Shown here: positions 9,468 to 18,429 of the stretch, one piece after another | How the letters are laid out: each line of letters begins with the position of its first letter | How positions within the stretch are numbered: position 1 is the first letter of the stretch | NCBI GenBank assembly: GCA_947499635.1 | Contig: CANMPD010000002.1 | Location: forward strand, 302,720 to 366,719 | DNA length: 64,000 bases | Direction of reading: 5' to 3' | Source of the DNA: an uncultured Paracoccaceae bacterium | GTDB taxonomy: Bacteria; Pseudomonadota; Alphaproteobacteria; Rhodobacterales; Rhodobacteraceae | Made by a program: the position numbers and the translations under genes | The notes under the pieces: model-generated | What the model was told of the DNA's origin: nothing | Database searches by the model: none | The model's input: the letters and a program-made list of their open reading frames with translations, nothing else

Positions 9468-10852
9468 TTGGCACGCGTCTTTCTTATATGATCCTCAAGC
9501 ACCGCAAGATCATTGTCGATCCGGGTCACTCGTTCGGGTCTGTCATACAGATCAGACATACGCGGGGGAAGAGGGGGATGCACATCTGCAGCTTTTTCCA
9601 CCGCTGCCGGGAATTTGGCAGGGTGTGCCGTAGCCAACGTGACCATAGGGACATCTGGCTTTATATGCTCATTCGCGACCTTAACGCCAACCGCACCATG
9701 AGGGCACAGAAGCTCGCCCGAAGTTGATAGTTCGGATTTGATTGTCGCAAGCGTTTCATCTTCGGAACAACGACCCGAGATATACGTCTCACTCAGGGCC
9801 TGCATTGCCCCTTGTGATACATTGAAACCACCCTCTTTCAATTCCTCCATCAGTGCAGCAACCGGCGCGCCCTCTTGGCCGTAGGCGTAAAACAACGCCC
9901 GTTCAAAGTTGGATGAGACTTGAATATCCATCGACGGAGAAATCGACGGTTTGGTTTCACCTTTAAAGTACCCCTGACCGGACAGGCAGCGGTGTAGAAT
10001 ATCGTTTTGGTTCGTCGCAACCACCAATTCATCAATCGGCAGCCCCATTTTCTTGGCAATAAAGCCCGCAAAAATATCTCCAAAATTGCCTGTTGGCACG
10101 GTGAACGACACTTTGCGGTGTGGTGCGCCCAGCGAAACAGCCGAGGTAAAGTAATACACGACCTGCGCCAGGACACGCGCAAAGTTAATAGAATTGACCC
10201 CTGCGAGTTTAACTTCGTCGCGGAAATCAAAGTCGTTGAACATATCTTTGACACGTGCTTGGCAATCGTCGAAATCGCCATCCACAGCCAAGGCATGCAC
10301 GTTATTGTCTTGCGGTGTCGTCATCTGACGACGTTGAACTTCGGACACGCGTCCATGCGGGTAGAGAACGAATACGTTTACCGCATCTAACCCTCGAAAG
10401 GCTTCGATCGCAGCTGACCCTGTATCACCCGAGGTTGCACCAACAATCGTCACGCTCTCGTTGCGCCGCTTGAGCGCGACTTGGAACAGCTGACCAATCA
10501 GCTGCATCGCGAAATCTTTAAACGCCAACGTCGGGCCGTGAAATAGCTCAAGCAAATAGTGGTTTGCACTTAGCTGTTTCAACGGCGCACGGGCCGCGTG
10601 TTCAAACCCGGCATAGGCACGCGCGATGATTTGCTTGAACTCGTCCTCGGAAAATGAATCAGACACATAAGGCCACATCACCCGAAACGCGACATCCTCA
10701 TAGGGCAGTCCGGATAAGGCCGCGATTTCGTCATGGCCCATTTTGGGAATTTCAGACGGCACATACAGGCCCCCATCGCGCGCCAGCCCTGTTAGCATGG
10801 CTTCCTCAAAGGTCAGTTCCGGCGCTTGGCCACGGGTCGAGATATATTTCAT
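9464..10852 (-). CDS. thrC: Threonine synthase
   Basis: A 462-residue PLP enzyme converting O-phosphohomoserine to threonine, the last step of threonine synthesis. The N-terminal MKYISTRG and LTGLARDGGLYVP blocks are typical, and the PLP Schiff-base lysine is Lys112 in HGPTLAFKDFAMQL. GATSGDTGSAAIEA is the phosphate-binding loop. It lies 19 nt downstream of the SURF1 gene on the same strand, as in other Rhodobacterales, where it trails the cytochrome oxidase genes. Confidence 0.95.
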   Translation of the reverse strand: MKYISTRGQAPELTFEEAMLTGLARDGGLYVPSEIPKMGHDEIAALSGLPYEDVAFRVMWPYVSDSFSEDEFKQIIARAYAGFEHAARAPLKQLSANHYLLELFHGPTLAFKDFAMQLIGQLFQVALKRRNESVTIVGATSGDTGSAAIEAFRGLDAVNVFVLYPHGRVSEVQRRQMTTPQDNNVHALAVDGDFDDCQARVKDMFNDFDFRDEVKLAGVNSINFARVLAQVVYYFTSAVSLGAPHRKVSFTVPTGNFGDIFAGFIAKKMGLPIDELVVATNQNDILHRCLSGQGYFKGETKPSISPSMDIQVSSNFERALFYAYGQEGAPVAALMEELKEGGFNVSQGAMQALSETYISGRCSEDETLATIKSELSTSGELLCPHGAVGVKVANEHIKPDVPMVTLATAHPAKFPAAVEKAADVHPPLPPRMSDLYDRPERVTRIDNDLAVLEDHIRKTRAN

Positions 10853-10871
10853 GTGCTTTGGCTCTTTTGGG

Positions 10872-11555
10872 TTACGCGCGGCCAGACGAACGGCTGCGCA
10901 GCACGAATAGACCAGTCATCCCCCCCCACACAAGAGCCAGTGCCACCCAAGTGACCATGTATTGCAGATGATTGTTCGGGATCAGGGCGGTTGAAACCGG
11001 CATGGGGAGGAATTCATCACCAGAATTTTGAATAGACCCTTCACGTACAACCGCTAAAATCGGTTCTGCCATAAGCAGCTTTGACATGGCGGCAACATCA
11101 CGCGCATACCAGAGATTACCATCAAGATCCGGCGGTGGCGTCATTGAATTCGCCTCATCCGGCCAAAGCAAATTACCTATGATCTGCGCCTCCCCAGCAG
11201 ACCGCGTCTTGGTCTTATCATTTGCACGGATATAACCACGGTCAACTAACACCACACGCCCCTTTAGAGTTTCCAACGCTGAAATCACCCGATAACCCGG
11301 TCCTAACCGCTCGTGCACTGTGTAAACGTGTAATTCTTGGGGACGAAAGCGACCATCGAGATGAACCGTCAAATAAGCATCACGCGCGGGGTCAGGTTTG
11401 CTGGGCAGGGCAACAGCAGGTTGGTGGATGCGGGTTTCAATGACCTCAAGCACCCCTTCTTTCCACAACAGTCGTTGATATTGCCACACGGCAAGTGACA
11501 TTAAAATGGAAACCCCGAGTCCACCAATCACGATTGCGAACATCAGCCGTTTCAT
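10872..11555 (-). CDS. SURF1 family cytochrome oxidase assembly protein
   Basis: A 227-residue SURF1 (Shy1-like) protein, an inner-membrane factor that assists haem a insertion into cytochrome c oxidase. It has the family's two-membrane-span layout: a helix at about residues 7-26 and one near the C-terminus (MVTWVALALVWGGMTGLFVL), with a periplasmic domain between. Family blocks such as VLVDRGYI and NNHLQYMVTW are visible. It is placed directly downstream of coxC, consistent with its role. Confidence 0.9.
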   Translation of the reverse strand: MKRLMFAIVIGGLGVSILMSLAVWQYQRLLWKEGVLEVIETRIHQPAVALPSKPDPARDAYLTVHLDGRFRPQELHVYTVHERLGPGYRVISALETLKGRVVLVDRGYIRANDKTKTRSAGEAQIIGNLLWPDEANSMTPPPDLDGNLWYARDVAAMSKLLMAEPILAVVREGSIQNSGDEFLPMPVSTALIPNNHLQYMVTWVALALVWGGMTGLFVLRSRSSGRA

Positions 11556-11605
11556 ATTAATATCTGCCTTTGAGAAGAGCGAAAGAACCGTAGGCCTTTT
11601 TATGC

Positions 11606-11633
11606 TGGCCGCGTCTTGTTGCTCGCGGCCAGG
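11606..11633. other. Hairpin between coxC and the SURF1 gene
   Basis: CTGGCCGCG and CGCGGCCAG form a perfect 9-bp stem around a 10-nt loop in the 93-nt gap. There is no U-run on either side, so it is more likely an mRNA processing or stability element, or a leaky attenuator within the cox operon, than a strong terminator. Confidence 0.45.
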
Positions 11634-11648
11634 TTCCTTGTGATGGTG

Positions 11649-12464
11649 TTAACTCAGCGAAGAGCCGCCCCAAATGTACACAGCAAAAAACAAGAACAAC
11701 CACACGACATCGACAAAATGCCAATACCATGCTGCCATTTCAAATCCCGCATGTTGTTGCGGTGTAAAGTCGCCCTTTATTGCGCGGATTAAGCAAACCG
11801 TCAAAAAGATCGTACCTAAGATCACATGAAATCCATGAAACCCTGTAGCCATAAAAAAGTTGGAATAAAATTCATCTCCGCCGAATTCCCAACCGTGATG
11901 CAGTAGCAATTCCGCATATTCATACCCCTGTAAAAAGGTAAAAAATAGGCCAAACCCAATCCCAATCGCCAAACCTTTGATCAACCCCTGACGGTCATTT
12001 TCATGCACCAACGCATGGTGTGCCCATGTTACCGAGCACCCCGAGAGCAGCAGCACCAATGTATTTATCAAGGGAAGCCCAAAGGGATCCACTTCAAAAA
12101 TAGAAGGCGCTTGGTATTCAGTCCCGACATAGTGCTCCATCGGATAAATCGCGTGTTTAAAGAACGACCAGAACCACGCAAAAAAGAACATAACTTCGGA
12201 CATAACAAACAGGATAAACCCATAACGCAACCCGATCATAACAACGGGCGCATGGTCACCAGCTTTGTTTTCCGCAATCGTATCTGCCCACCAACAAAAA
12301 GCGGCATACAGCACAACAACCAGCCCGATCCAGAACCCCCACGCCGCTAACCCTTTCATCCAGAGCACTGCGCCAAAGAGCATAACAAATGTCCCGACAG
12401 ATGTTATAAATGGCCAGATCGACGGCGGTAGAATGTGAAAATCATGGTCCTTTGCGTGCGCCAT
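11649..12464 (-). CDS. coxC: Cytochrome c oxidase subunit III
   Basis: A 271-residue, seven-helix subunit III of the aa3-type oxidase. Family blocks are [13 protein letters not shown] at the start, [14 protein letters not shown], the glutamate-containing [38 protein letters not shown] and the C-terminal [21 protein letters not shown]. It sits in the assembly operon downstream of ctaG; subunit I is not in the window, as is common in Rhodobacterales where coxA is elsewhere. Confidence 0.96.
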   Translation of the reverse strand: MAHAKDHDFHILPPSIWPFITSVGTFVMLFGAVLWMKGLAAWGFWIGLVVVLYAAFCWWADTIAENKAGDHAPVVMIGLRYGFILFVMSEVMFFFAWFWSFFKHAIYPMEHYVGTEYQAPSIFEVDPFGLPLINTLVLLLSGCSVTWAHHALVHENDRQGLIKGLAIGIGFGLFFTFLQGYEYAELLLHHGWEFGGDEFYSNFFMATGFHGFHVILGTIFLTVCLIRAIKGDFTPQQHAGFEMAAWYWHFVDVVWLFLFFAVYIWGGSSLS

Positions 12465-12515
12465 TGCGTGTATCCCTCACCTATTTGTGCCTAAGCGGTT
12501 CAAAGCCGCATCAGT

Positions 12516-13115
12516 TCAATTCAGTTCTGTATCTACCCGTGATGTCATCGTCCCAGCCTCCTCGCTGGAGAGCACCACATAGTCCTCGGGTAGGTCGATC
12601 TCGTAAAACGTGTATGATAATGTTATTCTATGCACATATTTGGCATCAGAGTCGTGAATAATTTCTGGATCAACAAAAAACGTCACTGGCATCTGCACCC
12701 GTTCGCCCGGTTCAAGCACCTGTTCCTCGAAGCAGAAGCACTGTATTTTGTCAAAATACCCTCCCGCAGAATAAGGCGTCACATTATAAGACGCCTGTCC
12801 CGCAATCGGTCGATCTGTTGGGTTATAAGCCTCAAAGAAAGCAAGTCCAGTTTCGCCAATACGCAATTCCATTTCGCGTACAACCGGTTTGAAATCCCAA
12901 AGCATGTCACGATCCAGAGAGGCATCAAATCGAACTTTGATGGTTTGATCGAGAATTTCGTCGGATTGAGTTTCTGCCACGCCGGGTTGCCCACCAAAGC
13001 CGGTGACGCGGCAAAACCAATCATAAAATGGCACTGACGCCCAAGACAATCCCCCCATGACCAAGACCACAGTAACCAATTGAATAACGGTTTTCTTTGG
13101 TCCTGTAAGTGCCAT
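12516..13115 (-). CDS. ctaG: Cytochrome c oxidase copper-delivery protein CtaG (Cox11 family)
   Basis: A 199-residue Cox11/CtaG protein that delivers copper to the CuB site of subunit I. One N-terminal membrane helix (about residues 10-27) anchors a periplasmic beta-domain. The copper-binding CFCF motif is at residues 126-129 (KIQCFCFEEQ), and the characteristic VPFYDWFCRVTGFGG follows the helix. It lies 5 nt downstream of the small membrane gene and 51 nt before coxC. Confidence 0.95.
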   Translation of the reverse strand: MALTGPKKTVIQLVTVVLVMGGLSWASVPFYDWFCRVTGFGGQPGVAETQSDEILDQTIKVRFDASLDRDMLWDFKPVVREMELRIGETGLAFFEAYNPTDRPIAGQASYNVTPYSAGGYFDKIQCFCFEEQVLEPGERVQMPVTFFVDPEIIHDSDAKYVHRITLSYTFYEIDLPEDYVVLSSEEAGTMTSRVDTELN

Positions 13116-13120
13116 GAGGT

Positions 13121-13294
13121 TTACTCCTGCTCAGTTGGTGGGCTGAGGTTTTCAGGAAACTCAAACCCATTTGAGGTGACCTTGACCATTGTCAGTACCA
13201 GAACCAGAACAACGAAACCTGCAAGTGACAGCCCAAGCCCTATATTCAGGGATTTTCTGCGTCGGTGTAGGTCGTGTTCTTTACTCAAAGACAT
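13121..13294 (-). CDS. Small single-span membrane protein of the cox operon
   Basis: A 57-residue protein starting MSLSKEHDLHRRRK, with one hydrophobic helix (IGLGLSLAGFVVLVLVLTMV) and a short Pro/Glu-rich tail. The ORF track start at 13318 would overlap ctaB; the ATG at 13294 has GGAGGG upstream and lies 4 nt after the ctaB stop. A gene of this kind between ctaB and ctaG is a regular feature of Rhodobacterales operons. Its function is not known to me; a role in oxidase assembly is inferred from position only. Confidence 0.8.
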   Translation of the reverse strand: MSLSKEHDLHRRRKSLNIGLGLSLAGFVVLVLVLTMVKVTSNGFEFPENLSPPTEQE

Positions 13295-13298
13295 AGTC

Positions 13299-14255
13299 TT
13301 ACCACCCTCCAAGGCCATAAGGTTTTAGCAATGCTTCAGCCATGATCGCGCCAAAGTGCAGAAAGAGATATAGCAATGACAGGCGAAAAAAGCTGCGCTC
13401 AGCTTTAAAGTTATCACGTTCGGATGCGTCTTCATCACGACGCCAAATCTTGATTGCGCCTATGACGAACAAGATATTCAACACGACAGCGACGCTCAGA
13501 TAAATGAGGCCTCCAACGGCTGTGAACCCAGTCCCAACCGCTAAGATAGCGAGCAACAACGTATAAACGAGAATATGCACCCGCGTTGTACGACGGCCGT
13601 GTGTTACAGTTAACATCGGAACTTTAGCATCGTCGTAATCATTGCGCATGAACAGCGCCAGAGCCCAAAAATGTGGAGGTGTCCACATGAAGATCAGCGC
13701 AAACATCAAAATCGGCTCAAGCGTTAATGACCCCGTCGCGGCCACCCATCCAATAGCCGGTGGAAACGCGCCTGACGCACCGCCGATAACAATGTTTTGT
13801 GGTGTCGCACGTTTCAACCACATGGTGTAAATCACCACATAGAAGAAAATGGTAAAGGCGAGAAACGCACCTGCGTATAAATTCGTGGCCAATCCCAGCA
13901 TGATCACCGACAGCGCCGACAAGGCGATGCCAAGGTTCATTGCCTCAGGCTCTTCGACTTTTCCCGCGGGTATTGGCCGCGATTGTGTGCGTTTCATAAT
14001 GCGATCGATATCAGCATCCCACCACATATTTAGCGCACCAGAGGCCCCGCCCCCGATTGCGATAAACAAAACCGCACAAAAGCCAACAACCGGATGCACA
14101 GCCACAGGCGCTGCCACCAGCCCGACAAAAGCCGTAAACACCACCAAAGACATCACTCGGGGTTTCAGCAGTGCGAAATAATCACCAAAAGACGCATCAT
14201 TGTCGCGCGCTATACTGGTTGGAATACTGGCGTCACTCATTCTTGTCTCGTTCAT
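13299..14255 (-). CDS. ctaB: Protohaem IX farnesyltransferase (haem O synthase)
   Basis: A 318-residue polytopic UbiA-family prenyltransferase that adds a farnesyl group to haem b, giving haem O, the precursor of haem A for the oxidase. The Asp-rich prenyl-diphosphate site is ALNMWWDADIDRIMKRTQSRPIP, and YTMWLKRATPQNIVIGGASGA and FMWTPPHFWALALF are further family blocks. It lies 86 nt downstream of coxB and directly before the small membrane gene. Confidence 0.95.
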   Translation of the reverse strand: MNETRMSDASIPTSIARDNDASFGDYFALLKPRVMSLVVFTAFVGLVAAPVAVHPVVGFCAVLFIAIGGGASGALNMWWDADIDRIMKRTQSRPIPAGKVEEPEAMNLGIALSALSVIMLGLATNLYAGAFLAFTIFFYVVIYTMWLKRATPQNIVIGGASGAFPPAIGWVAATGSLTLEPILMFALIFMWTPPHFWALALFMRNDYDDAKVPMLTVTHGRRTTRVHILVYTLLLAILAVGTGFTAVGGLIYLSVAVVLNILFVIGAIKIWRRDEDASERDNFKAERSFFRLSLLYLFLHFGAIMAEALLKPYGLGGW

Positions 14256-14301
14256 TTGGATTTGACAGGCGCAGAGGTCGCACTGCCATAGTCATATAAT
14301 G

Positions 14302-14326
14302 CTGTCCGTCTTTCACTTGCGGACAG
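14302..14326. other. Hairpin between coxB and ctaB
   Basis: CTGTCCG and CGGACAG pair around an 11-nt loop in the 86-nt coxB-ctaB gap. There is no U-run; possibly a processing or stabilising element that lets coxB be expressed above the assembly genes. Confidence 0.35.
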
Positions 14327-14341
14327 TTGCGCTGTGCCGCC

Positions 14342-15187
14342 TTAATTCAAAGCGACCTTATAATCCAGCGGTTTACCGGCATATTCATCAATAGCGCCTG
14401 CCAGCCATGCATCATAGGCTTCTTGCGTTACAACCTTAACAGTAATCGGCATATAGGCGTGATCTTTACCGCAAAGTTCAGAGCATTGACCAAAGTAGAT
14501 CCCCTCCTTGCCTTCATCAACTTCGAACCATAATTCAGCCAAACGCCCTGGAACCGCGTCTTGCTTTACTCCAAAGGCTGGCATCGCCCAGGAATGTATC
14601 ACATCCGCACCGGTAACTTGCATAACGACGGTCTTACCTGACGGCACAACAACCGCGGTATCCGTGGCAAGAAGATACTCATCGGGATTATAGCCATATT
14701 CGGCAAGATCTTCTCTCTCCAGCAAGAAACTCTCGTAACCAAATTCATGATCGACGTAATCATAGCCCCAATACCATTGATAGCCTGTTACCTTAATGGT
14801 TATGTCCGCCTCAGGGATTTCTTGCTGTCGAAACAGCTGAGGCAAAGAAAACGACCCGATAACAATCAAAATCAGAATGGGCACAACCGTCCACGCCACT
14901 TCGAGAACCGAATGATGGGTAAAAGATGCGGGTTCAGGGTTCGCCTTACGATTGAATTTGAAAATCGCATAAAGCAACAAACCCGCGACAAATACACACA
15001 CCAAGGTAATGATAACTAAGATCATACCATCCAATTGATGGATACCTGTAGCAAGTTCTGTCGCAGCCGGTTGGAAACCTATGCCGCCGTTTGTCGGCTT
15101 GCCAATAGTTTCCAAACCTTCTTGCGCTGTAGCTGGAAGGGCGGAGAGGGCTGCGATAAAGCCCGAGAGAGTCAAAGCATTTTTCAT
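14342..15187 (-). CDS. coxB: Cytochrome c oxidase subunit II
   Basis: A 281-residue subunit II that accepts electrons from cytochrome c at the binuclear CuA centre. It has a signal peptide ending ATAQ (about residue 22), two membrane helices (about 53-77 and 97-115) and a periplasmic cupredoxin domain. CuA ligands are visible: His198 (VIHSW), Cys235, Cys239, His243 and Met246 in QCSELCGKDHAYMP. The aromatic YQWYW patch for electron entry is at 136-140. First gene of the minus-strand cox cluster. Confidence 0.97.
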   Translation of the reverse strand: MKNALTLSGFIAALSALPATAQEGLETIGKPTNGGIGFQPAATELATGIHQLDGMILVIITLVCVFVAGLLLYAIFKFNRKANPEPASFTHHSVLEVAWTVVPILILIVIGSFSLPQLFRQQEIPEADITIKVTGYQWYWGYDYVDHEFGYESFLLEREDLAEYGYNPDEYLLATDTAVVVPSGKTVVMQVTGADVIHSWAMPAFGVKQDAVPGRLAELWFEVDEGKEGIYFGQCSELCGKDHAYMPITVKVVTQEAYDAWLAGAIDEYAGKPLDYKVALN

Positions 15188-15216
15188 GTCAGTCCCTGAT
15201 CGGTAATCGTTACTTA

Positions 15217-15230
15217 TTAGATTAGTCTAA
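15217..15230. promoter_or_regulatory. Inverted repeat upstream of coxB
   Basis: TTAGA-TTAG-TCTAA lies 30 nt before the coxB start in the divergent coxB/tldD region (193 nt). It is a possible operator or promoter-overlapping site for the cox operon; I do not recognise a specific regulator motif. Confidence 0.3.
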
Positions 15231-15380
15231 CCTGATTTGTTCAAAAAACCACCTAGATACCGTTGTATTTGTAGATTTAGGAAATCATATTCCACTTAAC
15301 AAATAAAGGCCTGCGCCTGTGCCTCGACCTGTGTCATAGCGCCGCGTCTTTGATCTAAATCAAAAAATGAGGCTTTTCTT

Positions 15381-16802
15381 ATGGATTCTGCAGACTTTCG
15401 TCCCTTTGACACAACACTACCAGAAGATGAATCTCTGGCGGTTTTACGAGGTGCCTTGGCTGGTGCAGACGACGGAGAGATCTTTGTTGAACGGCGAAAG
15501 TCAGAATCACTCGTATTTGACGATGGGCGGTTAAAAACAGCCAGCTACGATGCGGCCGAAGGCTTTGGCCTGCGCGCCGTCCGCGGCGAAGTCGCCGGAT
15601 ATGCTCATTCGACAACCCTATCAATCAATGCCTTAAAACGCGCGGCTGAAACGGCGCGTTTGGCCGTCGGCGACGGTGGCGGCACAATGGCGCCTGCTCC
15701 GCGTGCAACGAACCAGAAGCTGTATACCGATCAAGACCCTATTGCGGCGCAAAGCTTTCCAGTCAAAGTCGACACCCTACGCGACATTGATGCCTTTGCC
15801 CGTGGCCTTGATTCTCGGGTCGTGCAGGTATCGGCCAGCTTAGCTGCTTCTATACAGGAAATCGAAATCCTGCGCGCCGATGGCGTACGCGTACGTGATG
15901 TCCGCCCAATGACACGTGTAAACGTCTCCATCATCGTCGACGATGCCGGGCGCCGCGAAAGTGGCACCGCTAGTGGCGGCGGTCGTGTAGGGCTAGATGG
16001 ATTGATCGCACCTGCCGATTGGCAGGCTAAAGCACGCGAAGCTCTAAGAATCGCTTTGGTCAACCTAGAAGCCGTTCCTGCCCCAGCCGGTGAAATGGAC
16101 GTGGTGCTTGGCCCTGGATGGCCTGGAATTTTGTTACACGAAGCAATCGGGCATGGTCTCGAGGGGGATTTCAATCGTAAAGGGTCTTCAGCTTTTGCAG
16201 GCCTAATGGGACAACGTATCGCCTCTCCCGGTGTTACCGTTTTAGACGACGGGACGATCCCAGATCGGCGTGGGTCGATCACTGTGGATGACGAAGGGAC
16301 ACCTAGCCAGAAAACCACCTTAATCGAAGACGGTGTGCTCGTAGGTTATATGCAAGACCGTCAAAACGCGCGCTTGATGGGAGTAGAGACAACCGGGAAT
16401 GGACGCCGCCAAAGCTATGCTCACGCCCCAATGCCGCGTATGACCAACACGTATATGTTAGGTGGCGATGCAGCCCCTGAAGATTTGGTCAAAGATATTA
16501 AAGACGGCATTTGGGCCGTCGGATTTGGCGGTGGCCAAGTTGACATCACCAACGGAAAATTCGTCTTTTCCTGCACCGAAGCTTATCATGTTAAAAACGG
16601 CAAAGTTGGTTCCCCTGTAAAAGGTGCGACGTTGATTGGCGATGGTGCAACTGCATTGAACCAAATCCGCGGCATGGGAAATGACATGGCACTTGACCCT
16701 GGCATGGGCAATTGTGGCAAGCAAGGACAATGGGTGCCAGTAGGCGTTGGTCAACCTAGCGTATTGATGGGTGGGCTGACTGTCGGAGGATCTGCGACCT
16801 AA
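15381..16802 (+). CDS. tldD: Metalloprotease TldD
   Basis: A 473-residue TldD, catalytic partner of TldE/PmbA in a zinc protease that degrades unfolded peptides and matures peptide natural products. The zinc motif HEAIGH begins at His253 (LLHEAIGHGLEGDFNRKGSSAF), with the conserved SVLMGGLTVGG-type C-terminus. PmbA is not in the window. It is transcribed divergently from coxB. Confidence 0.95.
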   Translation: MDSADFRPFDTTLPEDESLAVLRGALAGADDGEIFVERRKSESLVFDDGRLKTASYDAAEGFGLRAVRGEVAGYAHSTTLSINALKRAAETARLAVGDGGGTMAPAPRATNQKLYTDQDPIAAQSFPVKVDTLRDIDAFARGLDSRVVQVSASLAASIQEIEILRADGVRVRDVRPMTRVNVSIIVDDAGRRESGTASGGGRVGLDGLIAPADWQAKAREALRIALVNLEAVPAPAGEMDVVLGPGWPGILLHEAIGHGLEGDFNRKGSSAFAGLMGQRIASPGVTVLDDGTIPDRRGSITVDDEGTPSQKTTLIEDGVLVGYMQDRQNARLMGVETTGNGRRQSYAHAPMPRMTNTYMLGGDAAPEDLVKDIKDGIWAVGFGGGQVDITNGKFVFSCTEAYHVKNGKVGSPVKGATLIGDGATALNQIRGMGNDMALDPGMGNCGKQGQWVPVGVGQPSVLMGGLTVGGSAT

Positions 16803-17117
16803 ACTCACCCGGATTGCGATGCGATTTTGTGAATATCAAATCCTTTTGATTCCCGGAAAACGTTTCCTGAACTTGAGTAATCTTAATGCAGCCTCTGAAA
16901 AGGACAAATCATGCAAAAGCGCGATTTGTTATCGGAATGTGCATTACATTCAATAGAGTAGGAATAAATCTCTCTCATCTGACGAAGCAGACATTCGTAA
17001 TGATCCACAAATATGATCAACGAATTTAGCGAAAAATCGTAATAAACTGTATAGATCTTCACGACCTGTTAACCAGTTTAGAAGTATCCCTGTAGCTGCA
17101 GCAGGACGGAGTTAAGG
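16803..17117. other. Intergenic stretch tldD-dprA
   Basis: 315 bp with no convincing gene. It holds a 16-codon ORF (16911-16961, MQKRDLLSECALHSIE) with an AAGGA ribosome-site-like sequence 7 nt upstream, too short to call, and AT-rich sequence likely to contain the dprA promoter. Confidence 0.4.
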
Positions 17118-18266
17118 ATGACCGGAGAAGCACATTCTTCCAATCACCCCCCACTCCCACCCACCACGGAAGATCAAAGGTATTCCTGGCTTCGTCTGTT
17201 GCGCTCCCGAAGAATCGGGATAGCAACCTTTTATCGGCTTCTGGCCGAATTTGGTTCAGCACAGAATGTGCTGAGTGCGCTGCCAGAATGTGCAGCTGCA
17301 GCAGGCGTCAAAGGGTATAAAATATACCCAACTCACTTGCTTGACGCCGAAATTAATGTCGCAAAAGCCGCCGGTGCGCGGCTTTTGTGCTTTGGAGATA
17401 CCAATTATCCGACACAGCTGATGCAACTCAAAACTGCACCGCCTGTCTTATGGGCATTGGGAGACATATCATTACTGTCGCGCCCTATCATCGCACTGGT
17501 CGGAGCACGAAATGCCTCATCCTTGGGAATGCGCATGGCCGCAACACTTGCGCACGACTTAGGGCGTAAAAATCAGGTTATCGTTTCGGGTTTAGCGCGT
17601 GGGATCGACACCGCCGCCCATCAAGCAGCTCTAGACAGCGGTACCATTGCCGTTGTCGCGGGTGGCGTCGACACGATCTATCCTGCCGAAAACAAGGCGT
17701 TAACGCAAAGCATCGCTCAAACCGGTTTAATCCTGTCGGAACACCCGATGGGCATGACACCGCAAGCCCGACATTTTCCTGCACGCAATCGCATTATCGC
17801 AGGATTGGGCAGTGCCACCATTGTCGTCGAAGCTGCCGCTAAATCTGGTAGCCTGATAACCGCACGAGATGCCTTGGACCTTGGCCGTGAAGTGTTTGCC
17901 GTGCCGGGGCATCCACTGGATGCGCGCGCCAGTGGATGTAATATACTAATCCGCGATGGGGCACTTTTAGTACGTCATGCTGACGATGTCCTCGCCGCAT
18001 TGCCACCCACAGCAGGACAAGCGAAACCTTTGGTAAGGCCCGCGTTACGAGATCTGCCACAATCACCTGAGCAACGCAATTTACGCGAAACGGCGGCTTT
18101 GCATCAGGAGGTTCTCACACGCCTGTCGCCTTCTCCAACTGACGAGAGTGATCTTATCGAAAAAACCACCAACGAGACACGAAGTGTCATTCGAAGCCTA
18201 ACAGATCTGGAACTAGACGATGAGGTGATCCGCCAACCCGGCGGCGGCATCAGCCGTAACTCGTGA
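17118..18266 (+). CDS. dprA: DNA-processing protein DprA
   Basis: A 382-residue DprA (Smf), which binds incoming single-stranded DNA and loads RecA during natural transformation. The Rossmann-like domain carries VGARNASSLGMRMAATLA, VSGLARGIDTAAHQAAL and VAGGVDTIYPAENKAL; the C-terminal winged-helix DprA domain is seen in ETRSVIRSLTDLELDDEVIRQPGG. Length and domain order are normal. It is followed by topA, a common order in proteobacteria. Whether this organism is transformable cannot be told from this gene. Confidence 0.95.
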   Translation: MTGEAHSSNHPPLPPTTEDQRYSWLRLLRSRRIGIATFYRLLAEFGSAQNVLSALPECAAAAGVKGYKIYPTHLLDAEINVAKAAGARLLCFGDTNYPTQLMQLKTAPPVLWALGDISLLSRPIIALVGARNASSLGMRMAATLAHDLGRKNQVIVSGLARGIDTAAHQAALDSGTIAVVAGGVDTIYPAENKALTQSIAQTGLILSEHPMGMTPQARHFPARNRIIAGLGSATIVVEAAAKSGSLITARDALDLGREVFAVPGHPLDARASGCNILIRDGALLVRHADDVLAALPPTAGQAKPLVRPALRDLPQSPEQRNLRETAALHQEVLTRLSPSPTDESDLIEKTTNETRSVIRSLTDLELDDEVIRQPGGGISRNS

Positions 18267-18429
18267 CGCGTTTCATATCACCTTTCTGGCGATCAAAAGC
18301 ACCTAAATGCTATTTAAAGCCAACATTCAATAAGTCGCAATTGCATTTGGAATTGACATTCTCCCCTTGCGCGCCACATTTCCACCACCGTAGAACGTGC
18401 TGAAACTAAACCCGAAGGTCCCTTTATTT

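Noticed and set aside
16911-16961. 16-codon ORF with AAGGA before it, between tldD and dprA
   Set aside because: Too short, and no leader-peptide logic or overlap with dprA; kept only as a note in the gap entry.
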